DNA from: Alphaproteobacteria bacterium UBA3612 | Lineage (GTDB): Bacteria; Pseudomonadota; Alphaproteobacteria; Sphingomonadales; Sphingomonadaceae | Reading direction: 5' to 3' | DNA: 34,171 nucleotides | NCBI GenBank assembly: GCA_002375465.1 | Contig: DFLT01000009.1 | Coordinates: 1-34,171, forward strand | Shown: in pieces, positions 24,948 to 33,012 of the stretch | Layout of the letters: every line of letters begins with the position of its first letter | Position numbering within the stretch: position 1 is the stretch's first letter | Position numbers and translations under genes: made by a program | The notes under the pieces: model-generated | Databases searched by the model: none | Seen by the model: the letters and a program-made list of their open reading frames with translations, nothing else | Told to the model about the DNA's origin: nothing

Positions 24948-25970
24948 CTAGATTTTCAAGACGACGCGCCCGGTGATCCCTCCCGTACGCATCCGTTCGA
25001 AGATCTCGTTGATCTCTTGCAGGGATCCCCAGCTAAAACGCGGTACGACCTCCCCGCGTGCGGCAAAATCCAAAGCCTCGGCCAGATCAAGGCGGGTGCC
25101 GACGATGGAGCCACGGATCGTCAATCGCCTCAACACGGTGTCGAAGATCGGCACTGGAAAGCTGCCGGGCGGCAAGCCCACCATCGCCATTGTGCCGCGT
25201 CGCCGCAGCATAGCTGCGGCCTGGGCGAATGCGGCAGTGCCCGACGCTGTTACCAATGCGCCGTGCGCTCCGCCGATCCGCTTCTGCACCTCTTCGGCGG
25301 CATCTGGCGAGGCGGCATCGATGGCTTTCTCCGCTCCCAACGTTCGGGCCAGCGCCAGCTTGTCCTCGGCAATGTCGACCGCGATAATCCGCATACCCAT
25401 GGCCCGTGCGTATTGCACAGCCATATGGCCAAGGCCCCCAATGCCGGAGATGACCACCCATTGGCCCGGCTTCACCTCGGTCTCTTTCAGGCCCTTATAA
25501 ACGGTAACACCCGCACAGAGGACCGGCGCGGCAGCACCGAAATCCAGGCCGTCCGGCAGGATGGCGGCATAATCTGCGTCGGCCCGCACATATTCGGCAT
25601 AGGCACCGTCAACGGTATAGCCCGTCATCTGCTGGCTCTCGCACAGAGTTTCCCATCCGCCGACGCAATATTCGCAACGGGCGCAAGCCGTGTGCAACCA
25701 CGGCACGCCGACACGGTCCCCCTTCTTCAAATGTTTGACGCCCGCACCAAGCGCTGCGACCTCGCCCGCGCCTTCATGACCGGGAATGAACGGTACGCGC
25801 GGCTTGATGGGCCAGTCGCCGCTCGCGGCGTGCAGGTCTGTGTGGCACACGCCGGACGCGCGCACCCGGACCAGAATCTCACCGGGACCAGCCTCAGGTA
25901 TGGGCACCTGCCGTATCTCCAGCGGCTTGCCCAATTCGGTCACCACCGCCGCCATCATCGTGTCTGTCAT
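24948..25970 (-). CDS. adhP: Zn-dependent alcohol dehydrogenase (AdhP/AdhA-like)
   Basis: This is a 340-residue medium-chain dehydrogenase. Catalytic zinc ligands lie in SGVCHTDLH and GHEGAGEV. The structural zinc cluster is CARCEYCVGGWETLC. The NAD(H) site is ISGIGGLGHMAVQYARAMGM. ATG 25970 is chosen because AGGAGGC precedes it closely; longer in-frame starts lack an RBS. It interconverts ethanol (or another primary alcohol) and aldehyde with NAD(H) and could reoxidise NADH at low oxygen. It has its own FixK-type promoter at 26.0 kb and is divergent from the GNAT-pfkB pair. Substrate range cannot be read from sequence. Confidence 0.93.
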   Translation of the reverse strand: MTDTMMAAVVTELGKPLEIRQVPIPEAGPGEILVRVRASGVCHTDLHAASGDWPIKPRVPFIPGHEGAGEVAALGAGVKHLKKGDRVGVPWLHTACARCEYCVGGWETLCESQQMTGYTVDGAYAEYVRADADYAAILPDGLDFGAAAPVLCAGVTVYKGLKETEVKPGQWVVISGIGGLGHMAVQYARAMGMRIIAVDIAEDKLALARTLGAEKAIDAASPDAAEEVQKRIGGAHGALVTASGTAAFAQAAAMLRRRGTMAMVGLPPGSFPVPIFDTVLRRLTIRGSIVGTRLDLAEALDFAARGEVVPRFSWGSLQEINEIFERMRTGGITGRVVLKI

Positions 25971-26000
25971 TGCCGCCTCCTGTCGCATGCATCCAGGCGG

Positions 26001-26041
26001 CGAATAGCAGGGCGCGGCGAGCGCCCTTTGATCCGGCTCAA
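26001..26041 (-). promoter_or_regulatory. FixK-type promoter E for adhP
   Basis: On the minus strand the site reads TTGAGCCGGATCAA (26041-26028), one position off the consensus. TATTCG (26006-26001) begins 22 bases after it. The centre is 64.5 bases from the adhP ATG, identical to boxes A (DUF883 side) and F. Confidence 0.72.
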
Positions 26042-26088
26042 GTCGGACTGTCGATAATGGGTTGCGATCCCCACAAAAGGGGCGAGGA

Positions 26089-26130
26089 TTGATGGTCGTC
26101 AAGATCGCGCCCAGGTCGACCGCCTATGCA
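26089..26130 (+). promoter_or_regulatory. FixK-type promoter F for the GNAT-pfkB operon
   Basis: TTGATGGTCGTCAA (26089-26102) matches TTGAY-N4-RTCAA fully. TATGCA (26125-26130) begins 23 bases after it. The box centre is 64.5 bases before the GNAT ATG. It is separate from box E 61 bases away, so the two divergent genes each have their own site. Confidence 0.75.
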
Positions 26131-26159
26131 CCGGGGGAACTCATTCAGGAGAGACGACC

Positions 26160-26711
26160 ATGTCCCTGCTAGACATTGACGATGATCTGCCCACTGCGCA
26201 CAATGGTTGGCGCGGAAAGCTGGAAACGCGCAGCGGTCTTGATGTTCGCGTCAGGCCCGCGGACGAAGATGACGAGGCCCGTCTCGACGAGTTCTTCCGT
26301 CATGTTACGCCAGAGGATCTGCGGTTCCGCTTCCTGTCGCCTATACGCACGGTTAGCGGCGATCAGTTGCACGCCCTGTCCCACGTCGATCACCGGCGAA
26401 CAGAGAATTTCCTCGCGTTCGATGCGGGAACGAACGAGTTGATCGCGACCGCGATGTTGGCGGGGGACGATGGCATGCAGACGGCCGAGGTCGCCATGAT
26501 CATGCACAGGGATTACAAGGGCAAGGGTGTCGGCTGGAGCCTGTTACATCACGTCGCCCGCTATGCCGAGGCGCGTGGTTTCAAGACATTGACCTCGATC
26601 GAGAGCCGCGAGCATCACCCCGCCATCGATATGGAGCGGGAGATGGGTTTCACCGCCACCAGCGAACCGGGCGACGGCAGCGTTATCGTGCTCACGAAGC
26701 ACCTGGGCTGA
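26160..26711 (+). CDS. GNAT-family N-acetyltransferase
   Basis: The 183-residue protein has a GNAT domain with LDVRVRPADEDDEARLDEFF and HVTPEDLRFRFLSPI at the front, AEVAMIMHRDYKGKGVGWSL as the acetyl-CoA pyrophosphate loop (R/Q-x-x-G-x-G/A type, here YKGKGVG), and a C-terminal AIDMEREMGF. It resembles the GNAT part of Pat/YfiQ-type protein acetyltransferases. Protein acetylation as a metabolic switch is therefore one possibility (inference). ATG 26160 follows AGGAGA. It is 51 bases upstream of pfkB and probably co-transcribed. Confidence 0.88.
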   Translation: MSLLDIDDDLPTAHNGWRGKLETRSGLDVRVRPADEDDEARLDEFFRHVTPEDLRFRFLSPIRTVSGDQLHALSHVDHRRTENFLAFDAGTNELIATAMLAGDDGMQTAEVAMIMHRDYKGKGVGWSLLHHVARYAEARGFKTLTSIESREHHPAIDMEREMGFTATSEPGDGSVIVLTKHLG

Positions 26712-26762
26712 CATTATGCCCCTGTTCTCTTGTCGCTACGGTCTTGTGGTTGACGACCACGC

Positions 26763-27761
26763 ATGATCGTCACCCTGACCTTCAGTCCGACCATAGAACT
26801 GTCCATGTCGACCGGCTCGATCCGGCCGGATGACAAGCTGCGCTGCACATCGCCGCGTTACGAGCCGGGGGGTGGCGGTATCAACGTTGCCCGGGTCGCC
26901 CGAGAACTTGGCGAAAACGCTCTCGCGGTCTTTCCGGAGGGCGGCGCGACCGGCGCCAGCCTCCTTGCCCTGCTGGAGGAAATGCAGCTGCCGGTGGCCA
27001 GCGTGCACGTAGGCGGCTGGACGCGGGAATGTTTCAACGTGATCGAGCGGGATACCTCGCATCAGTATCGCTTCATACTTCCGGGCGTTGCCATTGACGG
27101 CGAGGAACAAGATGCCCTGCTGGACCTGCTCGGCAGGCACCTGAGTAGCGGCGGCGTACTGATCGCGAGCGGCAGCCTTCCGCCCGGTACTCCGAACGCT
27201 ATCATCGGAAGGTTGAGCGACCTTGCCAAGCGGAAAGGCGCGCGCTTTCTGCTCGACACCTCGGGGCCAGCACTTCTGGCGGCACACGGAGCTTATCTAG
27301 TAAAACCCAATGAGCGGGAACTGGAGGAGGTGACGGGCCAGCCTCTGCACGAGGTGGAGGATATCGTGCATGCGGCACGGCGTCTTGTAGCGGCTGGGGT
27401 CGCGGGCCACATTTTGGTTTCGCGGGGTCGGAAGGGCGCCCTGCTGGTAGGTGCGGCAGCCGCATTTTCGTTCGATCCGGTCGCGGTGGATATCAGAAAT
27501 GCTGTCGGCGCCGGTGACAGCATGATGGCGGGCGTTGCGGTGGGCATCGCGCGCGGCCTCTTGATACAGGAATGTGTGCGGCGGGGCATCGCAGCGGGCA
27601 CTGCCGCTGTCATGACGGACGGCAGTGTGCTCGCGCGCGCCGAAGATGTGGAGCGGCTTTACGCGAATGTTCCCGCCGCCGTCTCTCTACCGCATTCCCG
27701 CAAAATGGCGGAAGCGCCGATGTCCTTGCGGCCGGTTCTCCCTAGGCGTGATGCGCAGTAA
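26763..27761 (+). CDS. pfkB: 6-phosphofructokinase 2 (PfkB family)
   Basis: This is a 332-residue ribokinase-fold sugar kinase. The segment KLRCTSPRYEPGGGGINVAR corresponds closely to the same region of E. coli Pfk-2 as I remember it. It also has GGATGASLLALLEE, WTRECFNVIE, LIASGSLPPGTP, LVKPNERELEEVTG and the catalytic VGAGDSMMAG with Asp252. It phosphorylates fructose-6-phosphate to the 1,6-bisphosphate using ATP. Tagatose-6-phosphate or 1-phosphofructokinase activity is less likely. Pfk matters because many alphaproteobacteria lack a Pfk and use the Entner-Doudoroff route. The last 20 bases overlap the convergent CBS gene. A pfkB also belongs to the mycobacterial DosR regulon. Confidence 0.9.
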   Translation: MIVTLTFSPTIELSMSTGSIRPDDKLRCTSPRYEPGGGGINVARVARELGENALAVFPEGGATGASLLALLEEMQLPVASVHVGGWTRECFNVIERDTSHQYRFILPGVAIDGEEQDALLDLLGRHLSSGGVLIASGSLPPGTPNAIIGRLSDLAKRKGARFLLDTSGPALLAAHGAYLVKPNERELEEVTGQPLHEVEDIVHAARRLVAAGVAGHILVSRGRKGALLVGAAAAFSFDPVAVDIRNAVGAGDSMMAGVAVGIARGLLIQECVRRGIAAGTAAVMTDGSVLARAEDVERLYANVPAAVSLPHSRKMAEAPMSLRPVLPRRDAQ

Positions 27762-28161
27762 GAGTTTTCATCAACTCCGCCGTCAGCGAGGCGGGCGCTT
27801 TCGCCACGACGTCGCCAATGCTCAGCATGCCGACGATATTCTCCTCCTCATCGACCACCGGCAGTCGCCTGATCCCATGCTGCTCCATGATCCTTATGGC
27901 ATCATCGACATCCTCGCCGGGCAGGCAATAGGCAACCTCGTCCGTCATGATGTCTGCCGCAGTCAGGTGCAGGGGATTCCGGCCGTCGGCAAAGACCCTC
28001 AGCGCTATGTCGCGATCGGTCAGCATGCCGACCAGACCCTCGCCATTCGCTACGGGCACGGCGCCGATATCTTCCTCTCGCATTATGGCGGCAATCGCGG
28101 CGATGGGTTCCTCCGGCTTGGCGCTTCGCACACCGGCGTGCATGACGTCTTGTACTTTCAT
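27742..28161 (-). CDS. CBS-domain pair protein (Hrp1-like)
   Basis: The 139-residue protein consists of two CBS motifs and little else: MKVQDVMHAGVRSAKPEEPI, then DIGAVPVANGEGLVGMLTDR; and DIMTDEVAYCLPGEDVDDAI, then GIRRLPVVDEEENIVGMLSI. ATG 28161 follows GGAGAA. Stand-alone CBS pairs bind adenine nucleotides and sense energy charge. The mycobacterial counterpart Hrp1 is a DosR-regulon protein. It is transcribed from its own box (28211-28224), which covers the stop codon of the acyl-CoA dehydrogenase-like gene. Confidence 0.92.
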   Translation of the reverse strand: MKVQDVMHAGVRSAKPEEPIAAIAAIMREEDIGAVPVANGEGLVGMLTDRDIALRVFADGRNPLHLTAADIMTDEVAYCLPGEDVDDAIRIMEQHGIRRLPVVDEEENIVGMLSIGDVVAKAPASLTAELMKTLTAHHA

Positions 28162-28183
28162 GTCGTTCTCCTCTGATGGATGA

Positions 28184-28224
28184 CATCTGCCACTTGCCAG
28201 CCCCGTCGGATTGACGGTGATCAA
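28184..28224 (-). promoter_or_regulatory. FixK-type promoter G for the CBS protein
   Basis: The plus-strand text TTGACGGTGATCAA (28211-28224) is a full consensus match and overlaps the stop codon of the upstream gene. CAGATG (28189-28184) lies at the 22-base offset and is a weak -10. The centre is 56.5 bases from the CBS ATG. Confidence 0.7.
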
Positions 28225-29399
28225 GCGGACGGTGCGGCGGCTTCAGCGGCGTCGATGAATGTGCCGATGGTGATCTTCCCCGCGATGGCCGCCGTTCCGA
28301 CATTGTCCAGCGCCTGATCCGCGTGGAAAAACGGGCCGTCTGCGACCAGATCGAGGATGATTTCGGCAGCGGGACTGCCGGACAGAGACGCGACCGTGCC
28401 CAGCAGGTGTTGGGCTGTGTGTATGGCCCTCTCGATCGCCCTTTCAATGGCACTGCGGGCCATTTCCATGAACGCCGCGACATCATCACCGTTTGTGTTC
28501 TGGCGGAACGAGACCGCGCTTGCCCGCTCCAGCCATGCGAAGGCACCTTCCGTGTCTAGAAGTATTTCAGCCAGGCGATGCCGTTGCAGCGGGTCGCCTG
28601 CAGCCCCTTGTTTCACATGATTTCTTGCTAATACCGAGAGCGCGCGCAGCCCTCCTGCCCTGACGGCACATCGCCGCAATAATCGTTCTGCGGCCTGCGG
28701 CTGGAATAACCAGGAATCCGGGGGGCCGACTTCGTCATTGCGATCGACCATTGCATGGGCCAGCACGACGGAATGGCTAATGGCGTCGCGAATTCCGACC
28801 AGCCGGGAATGTTGCGGGTTGATCCAGTAGGAGATACGGTTGCTGCGTAGAAGGAACGCGCGCGTCGCGCCATTTGGATCCCGGGCGGTAACCAAGGGTA
28901 TGGTTATTCGGCCCGCCCCTGCGGCGAACAGTTTACGCCCAGACAGCCTGCTCTCACAGATATGGACGGGATTTTCCTCGTCGTCCGTGTCCCAGACGCC
29001 AAAGACTTTCCCCAGTTTCAGCTCCTCTGAAACAGTGCGAACCTGCGCTACCGTTCCATATTTCTGCAGGAACAGGACAGCCGAAAGATGCTGCTCGAAC
29101 AGGCATGCGAGCGACAGATCGGCTTCGCCCACCGCGGCGAGCAGCCACAGCAAATGCTGATTGCCGGCCGCGTCGGTGCCCAGACCATGCCCACCATATT
29201 CGCTGGCGAGGGTGCTGTTCATCAGGCCCAAGGCCTTTAATGTGGATAATAGGTCTATCGGCTCTGTTGTGCGTCTGCCCCGGTCCTTTGCCGCGGTCAG
29301 TGTCGCTGCCAGCCTTTCAAAGTCATGCGACTGCCATTCGCGGGGCGTCCGCCTGTTAGTCGGCAGCGAGGCGGCCCGGGCTTGGCAAGAAGCGTTCAT
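28221..29399 (-). CDS. Acyl-CoA dehydrogenase-like flavoprotein
   Basis: The 392-residue protein follows the acyl-CoA dehydrogenase fold order. The N-terminal helical domain contains LKALGLMNSTLASEYGGHGL, then the mid beta-domain with FGVWDTDDEENPVHI and LSGRKLFAAGAGRITIPLVT, then C-terminal helices (RHRLAEILLDTEGAFAWLER, then ERAIHTAQHLLGTVASLSGS). I cannot place the catalytic Glu or the usual FAD-binding WITN-type motif with certainty, so the reaction is open; FMNH2-dependent monooxygenase relatives share the fold. It has its own FixK-type promoter with a very short leader. It is divergent from the GT4-GH130 pair. Confidence 0.75.
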   Translation of the reverse strand: MNASCQARAASLPTNRRTPREWQSHDFERLAATLTAAKDRGRRTTEPIDLLSTLKALGLMNSTLASEYGGHGLGTDAAGNQHLLWLLAAVGEADLSLACLFEQHLSAVLFLQKYGTVAQVRTVSEELKLGKVFGVWDTDDEENPVHICESRLSGRKLFAAGAGRITIPLVTARDPNGATRAFLLRSNRISYWINPQHSRLVGIRDAISHSVVLAHAMVDRNDEVGPPDSWLFQPQAAERLLRRCAVRAGGLRALSVLARNHVKQGAAGDPLQRHRLAEILLDTEGAFAWLERASAVSFRQNTNGDDVAAFMEMARSAIERAIERAIHTAQHLLGTVASLSGSPAAEIILDLVADGPFFHADQALDNVGTAAIAGKITIGTFIDAAEAAAPSA

Positions 29400-29407
29400 G
29401 AGATGGA

Positions 29408-29475
29408 ACGGTACGCACCTTTGGATCGCAGCAATTGATGCCGATCAAGTCAGCGTCCGGTCAGGGCATTATTTC
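29408..29475. promoter_or_regulatory. Bidirectional FixK-type promoter H (ACAD-like gene and GT4-GH130)
   Basis: TTGATGCCGATCAA (29435-29448) has perfect half-sites of the FNR/FixK type. On the plus strand TATTTC (29470-29475) and on the minus strand TACCGT (29413-29408) both begin 22 bases after the box. The centre is 80.5 bases from the glycosyltransferase ATG and 42.5 from the acyl-CoA dehydrogenase-like ATG. The latter would therefore have an almost leaderless transcript. Confidence 0.78.
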
Positions 29476-29521
29476 CTGCAACACACCGCGAAGGAAGTTC
29501 CGCCGGTGAGCAGGACGAAAT

Positions 29522-30817
29522 ATGCCGCAATTACTATCCCGCGCGCCGAACCTTGCATTCGTTGGAAGCTATGTTCCCCGCCAGTGCGGCATCGCGACCT
29601 TCACCCATGACTCAAGGGCCGCTGTTCTCGGTGAAGCGGGCGTGATCTACGCTCCGGTGGTTGCCGTGGAAAACGAAGAGCACCCGCAGCAATACGCGCA
29701 TGAGGTCGCGGTCGTCATCCGACGCGACCGAATCGAGGATTATGCTTCTGCTGCCGCGCAGCTTTCACTCTTGGATGTCGACGCCGTTAATCTTCAGCAT
29801 GAATTCGGCCTGTTCGGTGGCGAAGCCGGGGCGCATATTCTTCACCTGGTTGAGGCGCTTGATGTACCGCTGATCACGACGCTCCATACGGTTCTGGAGA
29901 CGCCCGACCCCATGCAGCGCCACGTTACCGAGGCGCTGGTCCGCCATTCAGCGCGGCTTCTGGTCATGACGAAGAAGGCAGCCGACATTCTGCAACGGAC
30001 CCATCCGGCGGCTCGTGTGAAGACGATTATTCTTCCACACGGTATTCCGAATCTTGATCTGCCGCCGCCTGCGCTCGCCCGAACGCAGCTTGGTCTGCCG
30101 ACCCGGGCGACCCTGCTCAGCTTTGGCCTCCTGTCGCCGAACAAGGGGCTTGAGGTGATGATAGATGGACTTCCGGACGTCGTTCGGGAAACACCAGACG
30201 TCAATTATGTGATTTTGGGCGCAACCCATCCGGATTTGGTGCGGCGGGAAGGGGAGGCCTATCGCAATGGTTTGCGCTCCCGCGTTGCAATGCTAGGGGT
30301 TCAGGCGAACGTCACATTCGTGAACCGCTATACGGACTTGCTGGAGTTGTGCGCGTATTTGGCCGCGGCCGATATCTTCGTCACGCCATATCTGAACGCG
30401 ACGCAGGCGACGTCCGGAGCGCTCGCCTATAGCTACGGTCTTGGAAAACCGGTGGTCTCGACCCCCTATTGGCATGCCGAGGAACTGCTGGCCGATGGAC
30501 GCGGCATATTGGTGCCCTTTGCCGATCCTCGCGCCTTGGCCGAAGGCGTTTCGACGCTTTTCCGCAATGACCAGCTACGCGCCGCAATGGCGTGCCAGGC
30601 CTATGCAGACGGCAAAGCCATGCGCTGGCCCGTCATCGGCCTCCACCTCGCAAGGATCGCCGCCGAGGTGACGATGCGGGCGCCTTTGCCGGCTGGCTCG
30701 TCCGGGCATTCCATATTGCGCTCTTCCTACGCCGGGAAATCCCGGGGAGGCCGTCCACAGGGCTTGCCGGAACTGATCCGCCCGTCGGAACGCGCTCCCG
30801 GTCGGGAAAGATGGTGA
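29522..30817 (+). CDS. GT4-type glycosyltransferase
   Basis: This is a 431-residue GT-B glycosyltransferase. The N-terminal part has FVGSYVPRQCGIATFTHDSR (nucleotide-sugar loop) and VNLQHEFGLFGGEAGAHILH. The C-terminal part has LLSFGLLSPNKGLEVMIDGL (the conserved G-x-x-x-x-x-KG loop), DIFVTPYLNATQATSGALAY with the family's E-x7-E region altered to T/S residues, and GKPVVSTPYWHAEELLADGR. The last 50 residues are basic and probably disordered. The gene is three bases from the GH130 gene, so the pair is co-transcribed. This pairing suggests synthesis and phosphorolytic recycling of a mannose-containing glycan (inference). Sugar donor unknown. Confidence 0.85.
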   Translation: MPQLLSRAPNLAFVGSYVPRQCGIATFTHDSRAAVLGEAGVIYAPVVAVENEEHPQQYAHEVAVVIRRDRIEDYASAAAQLSLLDVDAVNLQHEFGLFGGEAGAHILHLVEALDVPLITTLHTVLETPDPMQRHVTEALVRHSARLLVMTKKAADILQRTHPAARVKTIILPHGIPNLDLPPPALARTQLGLPTRATLLSFGLLSPNKGLEVMIDGLPDVVRETPDVNYVILGATHPDLVRREGEAYRNGLRSRVAMLGVQANVTFVNRYTDLLELCAYLAAADIFVTPYLNATQATSGALAYSYGLGKPVVSTPYWHAEELLADGRGILVPFADPRALAEGVSTLFRNDQLRAAMACQAYADGKAMRWPVIGLHLARIAAEVTMRAPLPAGSSGHSILRSSYAGKSRGGRPQGLPELIRPSERAPGRERW

Positions 30818-30820
30818 ATC

Positions 30821-32110
30821 ATGTCGCACGCGGACTTCATTCGCCGGTCGGCTCTGACCCTGAAGCCCGACCCTTCCATGGTGGTATTGCGGCCGTTCAG
30901 CCCGTCGGCCGAACCCCGCGCGCTGTTGGGTGCCGATGCCAACAGGGTCATTCGCGTTATCGAGCGAGTCCAGAGTCTGGAACGCCGCGAGGTAACGCGG
31001 CACCTAGACCAGGTGATGGGCGGGTTTCACGAGCGGCACCGCGACATTCGCGCGGCTTTCGAACGCAGGTTCGAAGAAATCGCGGCCCCCTATCTGATCG
31101 GCGAGTCGCCGGCCCCTTCCGAGCGCCTGCTGATCGGGGCCTATTTTTGCCAGGAATATTCGTTTCAGTCCGCAGCTCTTTTCAACCCGTCTATAGTGGC
31201 GCACCCGGACCAGTCCGGCATGATCGGGGATCAGCATCGTATCATTATGTCCCTGCGCGCCGTGGGGGAGGGGCACGTTTCCTCGATCACGTTCCGCACC
31301 GGCATCGTCGCCTGTGACGGCGAGGTGCGCCTGGACGCGCCGAATTCGCACTGCTCCATCCCGGACGTAACAGAAATCTGCGGAGAGCACTGCGTGCGCG
31401 TGCGTTGCAACGGGGGTGCCACGTTGAGCGAATGCGTGATTTTTCCCGTTACACACAGTCAGGCGAACGGCATTGAAGATCTGCGTCTGGTTCGCTTCAT
31501 CGAGGATGGCGGCGCCATCCGCTATTACGGCACATACACCGCCTACAGCGGAACGACTGTTTCGTCGGAGATGCTGCAGACGGATGATTTCTGCAACTTC
31601 ACTCTGCGCGCTGTTGCAGGCGATGCGTCGCACAATAAGGGGATGGCGCTGTTCCCGCGCCGCGTGAACGGTCGCTTCGCTATGCTGGGGCGACAAGACA
31701 GTGAGAACATCTGGTTTCTGCAATCGGACGACCCGTACCGATGGGACGGCGGTGTACGCATTTTAGCGCCGAAATATGCGTGGGAGTTCATGCAGATCGG
31801 CAATTGCGGTTCACCCATTGAAATCGACGAAGGCTGGCTGATCTTGACACATGGCGTCGGCGCTGTGCGGCACTATGCCATCGGTGCGGTTCTGCTGGAC
31901 AAGCGGGATCCGACACGCGTGCTCGCCCGCACGCCAGAGCCGATCCTTTGCGCGGACCCCAGGGAACGGGAAGGGTACGTGCCGAACGTGGTGTATACCT
32001 GTGGCGCGATAGCCTGCGGCCGCACGCTCATCATCCCCTACGGAATTGCGGACAGCATCACGACGGTCGCATCGACATCCATCGACGATCTGTTGGGTTT
32101 CATGATCTAG
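30821..32110 (+). CDS. GH130-family glycoside phosphorylase-like protein
   Basis: The 429-residue protein reads as a five-bladed-propeller GH130 enzyme: YSFQSAALFNPSIVAHPDQS, HVSSITFRTGIV, the catalytic-type NGIEDLRLVRF with the general-acid Asp near 220, KGMALFPRRVNGRFAMLGRQ, ENIWFLQSDDPYRWDGG, NCGSPIEIDEGWLILTHGVG and YVPNVVYTCGAI. GH130 members phosphorolyse beta-mannosides to mannose-1-phosphate; the known plain hydrolases of the family are fewer. The first roughly 100 residues form a helical extension. ATG 30821 follows the GT4 stop by three bases. Which linkage it acts on cannot be told. Confidence 0.87.
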   Translation: MSHADFIRRSALTLKPDPSMVVLRPFSPSAEPRALLGADANRVIRVIERVQSLERREVTRHLDQVMGGFHERHRDIRAAFERRFEEIAAPYLIGESPAPSERLLIGAYFCQEYSFQSAALFNPSIVAHPDQSGMIGDQHRIIMSLRAVGEGHVSSITFRTGIVACDGEVRLDAPNSHCSIPDVTEICGEHCVRVRCNGGATLSECVIFPVTHSQANGIEDLRLVRFIEDGGAIRYYGTYTAYSGTTVSSEMLQTDDFCNFTLRAVAGDASHNKGMALFPRRVNGRFAMLGRQDSENIWFLQSDDPYRWDGGVRILAPKYAWEFMQIGNCGSPIEIDEGWLILTHGVGAVRHYAIGAVLLDKRDPTRVLARTPEPILCADPREREGYVPNVVYTCGAIACGRTLIIPYGIADSITTVASTSIDDLLGFMI

Positions 32111-32199
32111 CGACCGCGATCCGCCCCATAAGCGGTGCAGGCGCTAGTTACAGTACGAGATCCGCCGAACCCTGAAACTCTCCGATTATGGTGCGCAGC

Positions 32200-32240
32200 T
32201 TGATTTCGAACAAGGTGGATGACTTAGCTCAGCCTATCAT
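32200..32240 (+). promoter_or_regulatory. FixK-type promoter I for the periplasmic coiled-coil protein
   Basis: TTGATTTCGAACAA (32200-32213) is one base off the consensus. TATCAT (32235-32240), a 5/6 match to TATAAT, begins exactly 22 bases after it. The centre is 65.5 bases from the ATG at 32272, as in boxes D, E and F. It is the rightmost site of the set and marks the edge of the putative regulon. Confidence 0.65.
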
Positions 32241-32271
32241 CTGCGGGTCATCGAAACTGAAGGAAGTCTAA

Positions 32272-32799
32272 ATGTCCCACCCCTATGGCTATATGGTCAC
32301 CGTTGCCGCTGCGATCATTACTGGGGTCGCAGGCCTCGCGAGTGCGCAATCTGACGCTTCTGTCAGCTCTCCCACGGAACAGCCCTCGTCTTCGGAAACC
32401 GACGCTGTTCGCGCGGAAGCCAGGGATCTGATGGCTGCGCTGGACAGATATTCGTTGGCTCAACGTGAAGCTGCGACAGCGCGCGCAAGGGCAGCGCTTG
32501 AACGCTACGACGAACGTATAAGCGGTCTTGAAGAGCAGGAGCGCGAAAGATGGAATGCTGCCGGCAAAAAGCTGCGTACGCAAATGAGGGGCGATATATC
32601 AAAGCTGCGCGACCGGCGCCTAGAAGCAGCAGAGGCGCTCGGACGGCTGGAAGCGAGCTCCGCAGCAGCATGGAGTGAAATGAAAGCCGGCTTCGTCTCA
32701 GCATATCGCAAGTTAGCTGACGCGACGGAGCAGGCTGCGGGAACCTTCATGCAAAATGGCAGTGAAAAGGAGGCTGACGAAAGCGAGAGTAACAATTAG
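32272..32799 (+). CDS. Periplasmic helical/coiled-coil protein of unknown function
   Basis: The 175-residue protein has a signal peptide (YGYMVTVAAAIITGVAGLAS, cleavage likely after ASA near residue 25) and a Ser/Thr-rich linker. It then has about 120 residues of charged helix: ATARARAALERYDERISGLE, RGDISKLRDRRLEAAEALGR and MKAGFVSAYRKLADATEQAA. The tail is acidic and Asn-rich. No family recognised. The heptad-like spacing suggests an extended periplasmic coiled coil. It is preceded by AAGGAAG and a FixK-type promoter, so it probably belongs to the oxygen-controlled set. Confidence 0.8.
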   Translation: MSHPYGYMVTVAAAIITGVAGLASAQSDASVSSPTEQPSSSETDAVRAEARDLMAALDRYSLAQREAATARARAALERYDERISGLEEQERERWNAAGKKLRTQMRGDISKLRDRRLEAAEALGRLEASSAAAWSEMKAGFVSAYRKLADATEQAAGTFMQNGSEKEADESESNN

Positions 32800-33012
32800 T
32801 CCCTTTTAGCTTGGGATTGTACGCGCGGTTTCCTGCCGCTCATTGCTGAGTGGCGTTAGTAATCGAGGATCGCGTATACAAAGGCGTCTCTTCAGTATTA
32901 TTGTTCTGATTGGCCGCCACTCTGTTACTGTCGACCGAACGCATGGTTCGTCGGGGTCTTCCAATTAGAATATGTACTCGACGATAATTATGTCATTGAA
33001 GGAAGAATTTTG

